Assembly: GCF_004770895.1 (NCBI RefSeq)
Contig: NZ_RQHS01000012.1
Coordinates: 1-64,000 of the forward strand
Direction of reading: 5' to 3'
Source of the DNA: Leptospira dzoumogneensis
GTDB taxonomy: Bacteria; Spirochaetota; Leptospiria; Leptospirales; Leptospiraceae
DNA: 64,000 nucleotides
The position numbers and the translations under genes were made by a program. The notes under the pieces are model-generated. The model had not been told where the DNA came from, did not search any database, and was given only the letters and a program-made list of their open reading frames with translations. Below, in pieces: positions 61,572 to 64,000 of the stretch (position 1 is its first letter; each line of letters starts with the position of its first letter).

Positions 61572-64000
61572 ACTCGAAGCGGCTGCCAATTCTTTCGCAG
61601 ACCAGATCGATATTACAAAAAACGGTTTTATAGGTGCTTCTGCCGGAACGGGAAAAACCCATACGATCGTATTCTTAGTTCTGAAAATCCTAAAAGATTC
61701 CTTTCGGGCTTCTATGGGGTCCGATAGATCTCCTTTCGGTATAGAATCTATATTAGTACTTACTTATACGGATAAGGCTGCATCCGAACTAAAAGGCAGG
61801 ATCCGAGCAGAGTTAAAAAATACGATCCTAAGATTGGAAAAAATTGAATCCCCAAGCGAAGAGGAATCTAAAGAATTAGATTATTTTTTAAACCAGGCAT
61901 CTCGTTTAGACCAGGCTTATATATCTACCATTCATGGATTTGCTCATAAGATCTTAAAAGAATATTCTTTAGAATCGGGCAGTTCCGAAAATTCAGAACT
62001 TATAGAAGAATTTTCCGCGGTATCCAAAGCATTGTATAGGAGAATGCGCAACGAGTTCGGTGGAAAATATCCCAAAGAACTTTTACCTTTTATACTATCT
62101 CAGGCAAATCGTTTTTATAATGACGGATTCCAAGGAACCACTTGGGAAAATTTCGTGTCCGGTCTTGCAGTGAAGAAAGTTTCTTCCCCTGATTCAATCC
62201 AACTCCTTCCCCGCCCTCAAAAATTTCCGGAGATCGGTTCGATTAGAAACGTATTTTTGGAAATACAATCCATTCTTCCTAAATTTTTAGAATTCCAAGA
62301 TTCTTTTAAAAAGAAAATCAACGCGAGTAAGTATAAAGCTCTTTCAAGTCGCCAAATAGAATTTCAAGATTCTTTGAGAAAACTTTTGGATTCTTCCGAA
62401 CCGTTTTTACCTTTTCCGTTTACATTGGCCCTAAAAAAGATCTTGGATCTAAAAAGAGGAGAAAGTTTCGGCATAGGATCCATTCTTCTTTCAGACGATG
62501 AATTAAAAACCGCAAGCGGCGAATCCGGGTATCTTTCTTATATATTAGAAAGAGAGAAGATCCGGAAACTTTCCGAAAATTTAAGCTCTTTAGGATCTTC
62601 TCTATCTTCTTTCCTAATTTCTCTCGCGGAAGATATAGCGGAAGATTCAGTCAAGATCAAGGAAGAAGAAAATTCGATCACATACGGGGATATGATCCTA
62701 GGGCTTTCCAATTCCTTGGAAAAAAATCCTGAATTAGTTTCCGAATTAAAAAAACGTTTTCGTTTCGGGATTATAGACGAATTCCAAGATACCGATCCGG
62801 ATCAATATAATATTTTCAGAATATTATTCTTAGAAAAGTCCGGCGGTATCGAAGCGGAAGGAAAACTTTTCCTGATCGGAGATGCAAAACAATCTATCTA
62901 CGGGTTCAGGGGAGCGGACCTAGGAACTTATCTCACTGCAAAAAAAGAATTCGATATAGGCGGAAAATTTGCGGATTCTTCTATCGTTTATCCGGAACTG
63001 GATACGAATCGCAGATCTTTGCCGGAGCTAATCTCTTCCTATAATTCGATTTTTGGAAGTGTAAAAGGAGAATGGTTCCCGATTGGAGAAACCGGATTTT
63101 TGCCGATTGAATATGTGAACGTAAAATCTCCCGAAACTCCTGGAAAAGCGATTTTATATTCGGATAAAAGTAATCGAGCCGCCTTAAATGCATTTTCTCT
63201 TTCTAAAGAAAGTAATGCAGACAGACTGAAAGACCAATATTCCAAATTTTTAGCAGAGGAAATAATCCATCTGGTTTCCGAAAAATCGGAGATCTATATT
63301 AAAAAAGAAGGATATTCCTCTCCTGAAAAATTGAGTTGGTCCGATATTTCAGTTCTGGTCCGAGGAGAAAACGATTCCGAATTCCTAAAAAGACAATTCA
63401 AGGCAAGAGGGATCCCATATACTTATCCAAAACAAACCGGACTATTCGGGTCTCCGGAAGCGATCCGAATTAGAGAGATCCTTCAATGTTTAAACGAAGA
63501 AGGAAGCAGGGATTCATTTTATAAACTATTAATATCCGATCTGTTCTGCGTACGCCCGGAGGACCTTCAAAATTTCGAAGAATATCCGATCGAGTCCGGG
63601 GAAAAAAGACTTTTAGAAACCTGGAGAAAATTCTCCCGAAAAAAAGATTTTCCGGGCCTGTTCAGTTCTATCCTGACTGAAAGCAGGCTGGCTTCTCCCC
63701 TTCCGGAGGAATCCAGACAAGACTGGGAAAGAAAGATCACAAACTTCAAACAGATCTTTTTCTTCTTAACCGAAAAAGCGTCCAAATCGGACCAAAGTTT
63801 AGGACAACTAATCGTTTATTTGGAATCCAAGATGGTGTCCAAAGAAGATGAAAAAGATTATTTAGAAAAGGATTCGGAAGAAGATAGAGTTAAAATTTTT
63901 ACGATCCATTCCTGCAAAGGTTTAGAATTTCCGATCGTGTTTTTATTCGGCGGATTTTCAGGCTGGGGCACACAGAGAAAAAAATTCTCAGAGTACAGAG
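61558..64000 (+). CDS. recB: Exonuclease V beta subunit RecB (partial, runs off the window)
   Basis: 814 codons visible from the ATG at 61558; the C-terminal nuclease domain lies beyond the window. UvrD-type helicase motifs: I GASAGTGKTHT (26-36), Ia LTYTDKAASELKGRIR, II IIDEFQDTDPDQYNIF (about 405-420), III LIGDAKQSIYGFRGAD (about 438-453), V TIHSCKGLEFPIVFL (about 783-797). It overlaps recC by 14 bp, indicating translational coupling. Confidence 0.93.
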   Translation, partial: MQKNKLEAAANSFADQIDITKNGFIGASAGTGKTHTIVFLVLKILKDSFRASMGSDRSPFGIESILVLTYTDKAASELKGRIRAELKNTILRLEKIESPSEEESKELDYFLNQASRLDQAYISTIHGFAHKILKEYSLESGSSENSELIEEFSAVSKALYRRMRNEFGGKYPKELLPFILSQANRFYNDGFQGTTWENFVSGLAVKKVSSPDSIQLLPRPQKFPEIGSIRNVFLEIQSILPKFLEFQDSFKKKINASKYKALSSRQIEFQDSLRKLLDSSEPFLPFPFTLALKKILDLKRGESFGIGSILLSDDELKTASGESGYLSYILEREKIRKLSENLSSLGSSLSSFLISLAEDIAEDSVKIKEEENSITYGDMILGLSNSLEKNPELVSELKKRFRFGIIDEFQDTDPDQYNIFRILFLEKSGGIEAEGKLFLIGDAKQSIYGFRGADLGTYLTAKKEFDIGGKFADSSIVYPELDTNRRSLPELISSYNSIFGSVKGEWFPIGETGFLPIEYVNVKSPETPGKAILYSDKSNRAALNAFSLSKESNADRLKDQYSKFLAEEIIHLVSEKSEIYIKKEGYSSPEKLSWSDISVLVRGENDSEFLKRQFKARGIPYTYPKQTGLFGSPEAIRIREILQCLNEEGSRDSFYKLLISDLFCVRPEDLQNFEEYPIESGEKRLLETWRKFSRKKDFPGLFSSILTESRLASPLPEESRQDWERKITNFKQIFFFLTEKASKSDQSLGQLIVYLESKMVSKEDEKDYLEKDSEEDRVKIFTIHSCKGLEFPIVFLFGGFSGWGTQRKKFSEYR

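Noticed and set aside
35146..64000. Extension of the integron into the right half
   Set aside because: No attC-like boxes were found after 33621. Genes occur on both strands with normal intergenic regions.

Overview
The window looks like a chromosome segment of a Leptospira-like spirochaete. This is an inference from the family content and protein style of the right half (recC-recB pair, 7TMR-DISM diguanylate cyclase, FMN-dependent glutamate-synthase-like enzyme, AMP-forming acyl-CoA ligase, spirochaete-type lipoproteins). No rRNA, tRNA or species marker is present to fix the species.

Positions 1 to about 33,620 are a long integron gene-cassette array. Thirty-three full attC-like recombination sites (about 140-175 bp, G+C-rich) and one short degenerate terminal site alternate with AT-rich cassettes. 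Almost every site starts with an RYYYAAC box, ends with a GTTRRRY-like box, and carries inner L''/L' boxes that pair with one extra unpaired base, as in classical attC sites. For nearly every cassette the first six bases after the crossover point are complementary to the R'' box of the attC at that cassette's own end, as expected if each cassette once closed into a circle. The site orientation puts the integrase and attI to the left of base 1, so the window starts inside the array. No integrase is present here.

The cassettes fall into groups. (1) Eleven are toxin-antitoxin cassettes: three BrnT/BrnA, one BrnT-like with an RHH partner, PIN/AbrB, three HigB/HigA (one with a broken higB), DUF433/DUF5615, MazF with its antitoxin, and ParE with its antitoxin. 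Nearly all carry their own TTGACA-type promoter, placed so that transcription should begin at the start codon. (2) Several look like phage-defence or abortive-infection genes: a 5.1-kb cassette with an SMC-like ATPase, an APH-like kinase and a divergent XRE pair; an OLD-like ATPase; a SIR2 protein; two HEPN-motif proteins; a PIN-like membrane protein; and a DUF2971 protein. (3) Others encode lipoproteins, membrane proteins, a TPR protein and a SUFU-like protein. (4) Five cassettes have no convincing gene: three near-copies of one 347-bp unit and two relatives of another. The non-toxin cassettes start only 12-56 bp after the attC, which leaves little room for a promoter.

A DUF262/HNH nuclease gene (33,663-35,021) follows the degenerate last attC. 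From 35.1 kb to the right end the window is ordinary chromosome: small enzymes and regulators (RibD-like reductases, MarR, MepB, VOC, SRPBCC, MmcQ, GNAT, DoxX, DUF1801), then an FAD dehydrogenase, a thioesterase, an FMN enzyme, a metallophosphatase, a porin, an acyl-CoA ligase, a diguanylate cyclase and a polysaccharide deacetylase, and finally recC and the first 814 codons of recB, which runs off the end.
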